A stretch of 14,940 nucleotides of DNA, taken from NCBI GenBank assembly GCA_964642165.1, contig CAZXOC010000188.1, positions 1-14,940 of the forward strand, in the 5' to 3' direction. This DNA comes from CAYRVX01 sp964642165 (GTDB lineage Bacteria; Planctomycetota; Phycisphaerae; SM23-33). Both the position numbers and the translations under genes were made by a program. Under the pieces are notes generated by a model. That model was not told the DNA's origin. It searched no databases and saw only the letters and a list, made by a program, of their open reading frames with translations. Shown one piece after another: positions 13,801-14,940 of the stretch (the stretch's first letter is position 1; each line of letters starts with the position of its first letter).

Positions 13801-14515
13801 CGAGCACCTCGGCGGCGGGCGGTTCCGGCTGGTCCTGAGCTGGGAGGCGGCCCGGCCGGCGCCGAGGGACCTGGCCGTCTTCCTCCACTTCCAGAGCGAC
13901 CGCGCCGGCGGCGGCGAGCAGATCGCCTTCCAGGGCGACTTCCGCCCGGCCATCGGCACGAGCCGGTGGACCGGCCCCGTCACGACCGGCAGGGACCGCG
14001 TGATCCAGGTCCCCGCCGACCGGGAGGAGAGGGACTACCGGATCGTGGTGGGCCTGTGGGACCCGACGGCCGGGCGACGCTACCCGCTGCTGGGAACGGA
14101 GGTCGGCAGCACCGGCTACCTGCTCGGCCGGCTGCTCGTCGAGCGCCGTGGCGGGAAGGTCACGAACGTCCGGCTGGTGCGGCACGAGCCGCCGGCCGGG
14201 CCCGCGCCGCGATGGAACGTCGCGGGCAAGCCGATCGACTTCGGCCCGGCCGTCACGACGGGCGCGCTGCGCTGCGAGCGGCGGAAGGACGCCCTCATCG
14301 TCACCCCGCTGCCGGACCTCCCGCCGTTCGACGTTACGCTGCGGCTCGACCGGCTGGCGGGCAAGACCGCGAGGGTGGCATCCCTCGTTGCGGTGGACGC
14401 CAACGGTCGCGAGAGGCGGCCGCTCGAGTTCCAGGCGGCGGACGGCCGCATCACCTTCCGGACACGCAAGGGCGAGTTCGCCTACCGGATCGCCCTGCGC
14501 CCCGGCGGGCCGTGA
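10826..14515 (+). CDS. Large exported multidomain protein with probable glycoside-hydrolase barrel
   Basis: A 1229-residue protein with signal peptide (MKHLRPMGLALASLLCARPA, then AA) and AGGAGA before ATG 10826. Residues about 30-135 look like a NEW3/Ig-type beta-sandwich (VPVTVANTGKESLTVRLRM). About 145-330 resemble a carbohydrate-binding jelly roll (VTFRVWAGTDEKHLERLF, ILLRLESHPG). About 340-585 are beta-rich. Residues about 588-860 read as a TIM-barrel catalytic domain: FDIWGGRYAEIADTMGRM, LTVHVWQRWGYDYRLPDIHP, WGLHDNYIDFYPDAEGY (Asp663), THYFIDVFTSIGPFDFYD (Asp732) and MTSEAGHDQLTGWLDGADCQ (Glu779, Asp783). Asp732 and Glu779 are candidate catalytic residues. After that come another beta-sandwich (about 985-1110) and a C-terminal beta domain. 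The overall style recalls DUF5696 or GH101/GH36-related proteins, but I cannot assign a CAZy family; the substrate is unknown. It probably acts on polysaccharide outside the cytoplasm. Confidence 0.72.
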   Translation: MKHLRPMGLALASLLCARPAAAFNGHVARQGPLTVTIGEVADVTAHDTPRDVPVTVANTGKESLTVRLRMGGLVDEWRAVGETDKRLDIAPGKASKATFRIAAGRGACSALYPVHVRAAFVQDGKERIAHAVQILAARLPRPAAPAGGKLPALRVSAGGALALAATRRHRVAWGYYDKPLVRMPVGWQGSAPVSSASFSVQSATRGTTKRAIHMHPPWKPGGGTIFAEYRLALPDDKPIELRFANAIRDHTAEEPPSDGVTFRVWAGTDEKHLERLFERHTLSKRWLEGKADLTRFVGKEILLRLESHPGPKRDTTCDSSFWAEPTVTAGRPVAPLTEAQRRAFRRRAGELVRTGRAKGAREFVFPLAGGHAAAIICGPHGLADGAIAFGAGDRCVVFDGLRVAVLGRAVWDRPAPRTDNNYYVERGPGGRLTLRHPFSVDGEGSHWSATLWAEGPALRVQLSCPKRITDVALGPADRKAPRVYYGHGYCIVEPEAFRAGFGGHNLATSHVGFDFDGGASLLTASNHPPDHLAVDPASRTYALHTHLDATLTFVPGTKGAPDCAIRYRPLYDKKPAGGFRRKAGRFVFDIWGGRYAEIADTMGRMIAYGLTDSLLTVHVWQRWGYDYRLPDIHPPNPALGSVEDMRKIAAVCKAHDVPWGLHDNYIDFYPDAEGYSYDHVCFTPGGRPVKAWINRGRDAQSYRWRPDRFAPFLKRNLKLIKPDLAPTHYFIDVFTSIGPFDFYDKQGRFHSMLETRKHWGEAFAWIREYLGGDAPMTSEAGHDQLTGWLDGADCQFLQLSPVGKRFCLRVPCRDWQRVPWFDAVLHDRFSLHGVGYSGRYQGGRSRRQAGIESDDYVSAELLTGHALMIDRGGFGRGAVRKYWLAQDLIRSIATDRIAGIEFAGGDIHRQIVTWESGAKVRVNRGKDDWTVAGRTLPQHGYLARHGEIESSIERIGGAVVEQSRSGSKRWYVNARGYDPYGNLAIRPRAERVEHLGGGRFRLVLSWEAARPAPRDLAVFLHFQSDRAGGGEQIAFQGDFRPAIGTSRWTGPVTTGRDRVIQVPADREERDYRIVVGLWDPTAGRRYPLLGTEVGSTGYLLGRLLVERRGGKVTNVRLVRHEPPAGPAPRWNVAGKPIDFGPAVTTGALRCERRKDALIVTPLPDLPPFDVTLRLDRLAGKTARVASLVAVDANGRERRPLEFQAADGRITFRTRKGEFAYRIALRPGGP

Positions 14516-14578
14516 CAGGTCGCAAGTCGCAGCCCGCACTGCCAGATTGTGTGGGGGCCAGGCCAACGATGTGTCGGC

Positions 14579-14636
14579 TTGTGTCAGTTTTCACGCCTAT
14601 ACATGCAACGGGATTAGACGTATATGACTGACACAA
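14579..14636. repeat. Perfect 10-bp inverted repeat in a less GC-rich convergent gap
   Basis: TTGTGTCAGT (14579-14588) and ACTGACACAA (14627-14636) are exact reverse complements 38 bp apart. A shorter nested pair, TATAC (14598-14602) and GTATA (14620-14624), could extend the structure. The element lies in the 244-bp gap between two convergent genes, where composition falls well below the surrounding level. It could be a bidirectional terminator, a REP- or MITE-like element, or a remnant of insertion-sequence ends. No transposase is present, and no flanking target duplication was seen. Confidence 0.5.
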
Positions 14637-14759
14637 CGAGTGTTAAAATGCCTCCTTACATGGGGCTTTCCCAGAGTCTGTACAAAACTCATGGTTCACG
14701 AGCGTCTGCGCCACCCACGGCTTTGAGACTACTGTATCCCTCACGGGACTCATTGGATC

Positions 14760-14940
14760 TCACTGTGTTACCCGCTCAAAGACCAGCACCCAATCCTGCG
14801 GGCACGGAACGTTCTTCTTGAAACCAACGGGCTCTGCCGTCTTGTCGCCCGCTTTGGCGCTGGCCTTGATCGTGCCCTGATCGACTTTCCGGCCCGTAGC
14901 CGGATCAAAATAGTAGACATGCCAGTCGACGTTCGGCTCA
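14760..14940 (-). CDS. C-terminal fragment of a probable glycosidase with collagen-binding-type domain
   Basis: The last 59 codons of a minus-strand gene that runs off the right edge; the stop TGA is at 14762-14760. No start codon is needed or present within the window. The peptide reads DWHVYYFDPATGRKVDQGTI (residues 5-24 of the fragment) and ends CPQDWVLVFERVTQ. The 'YFDPxTG...QDWVLVFER' pattern is that of the C-terminal 'putative collagen-binding domain' (PF12904-type) found after DUF4038/apiosidase-like glycoside hydrolase barrels. The upstream enzyme is therefore probably an exported glycosidase, but its catalytic domain is outside the window. It is convergent with the 1229-residue protein gene and has a somewhat lower GC content than its neighbours. 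Confidence 0.7.
   Translation of the reverse strand, partial: EPNVDWHVYYFDPATGRKVDQGTIKASAKAGDKTAEPVGFKKNVPCPQDWVLVFERVTQ

Noticed and set aside
12140..14566. An 808-codon minus-strand open frame opposite the large glycosidase-like gene
   Set aside because: Composition is low-complexity Val/Arg/Ala/Gly without motifs, while the plus-strand frame has a signal peptide, ribosome binding site and barrel-like motifs.
11053..14631. A 1192-codon plus-strand open frame overlapping the large gene in another frame
   Set aside because: The translation is almost entirely Arg/Pro/Gly/Ala, typical of an off-frame reading of high-GC3 codons.
14624..14821. A 65-codon plus-strand ORF in the convergent gap
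   Set aside because: It starts inside the inverted repeat, lacks a ribosome binding site, and overlaps the end of the minus-strand glycosidase fragment, which has a recognisable domain.
1..14940. CRISPR array, tRNA, rRNA, complete insertion sequence or integrase
   Set aside because: No regularly spaced repeats, no cloverleaf or rRNA-like sequence, and no transposase or recombinase motifs were seen on either strand.

Overview
The window is GC-rich (roughly 70% by eye), densely coded on both strands, and dominated by exported proteins. Secreted DUF4139-type proteins, an NPCBM protein, a lectin-like DUF1080-style protein, a very large exported glycoside-hydrolase-like enzyme and the tail of a glycosidase with a C-terminal collagen-binding-type domain together suggest a Planctomycetota-like (PVC group) polysaccharide degrader. 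This assignment is inferred from gene content; no rRNA, tRNA or other phylogenetic marker is present.

Left part (1-2674, all minus strand): an exported protein of unknown family (1607-2674), then a pair of exported DUF4139-like paralogues (128-1372 and the truncated 1-111) only 16 bp apart and probably co-transcribed.

Control region and centre (2675-5991): a 559-bp stretch holds a weak divergent ORF of 64 codons and overlapping divergent promoters that appear to share the palindromic -10 box ATTGTACAAT (3147-3156). To the right lies a two-domain regulator (XRE helix-turn-helix plus S24/LexA peptidase, with apparent cleavage site and Ser/Lys dyad). It is followed after 145 bp on the same strand by a single-chain TssB-TssC contractile-sheath-like protein. 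No other secretion or phage-tail gene is visible. This regulator/sheath pair is the most unusual part of the window.

Right-centre (6004-10289): an exported helical protein with a lectin-like C-terminal domain and an RraA/HMG-aldolase-family protein lie on the minus strand. A second exported helical protein, ending in an NPCBM domain, is divergent from the RraA gene. Helical-plus-sugar-binding proteins thus flank a possible small-molecule aldolase.

Right part (10391-14940): a short rubredoxin with a Tat signal and lipobox, a 1229-residue exported multidomain protein with a probable glycosidase barrel, a less GC-rich convergent intergenic segment carrying a perfect 10-bp inverted repeat, and on the minus strand the C-terminal 59 residues of a probable apiosidase-like or related glycosidase. 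Most starts are supported by purine-rich ribosome binding sites; most promoter calls are weak motif matches.
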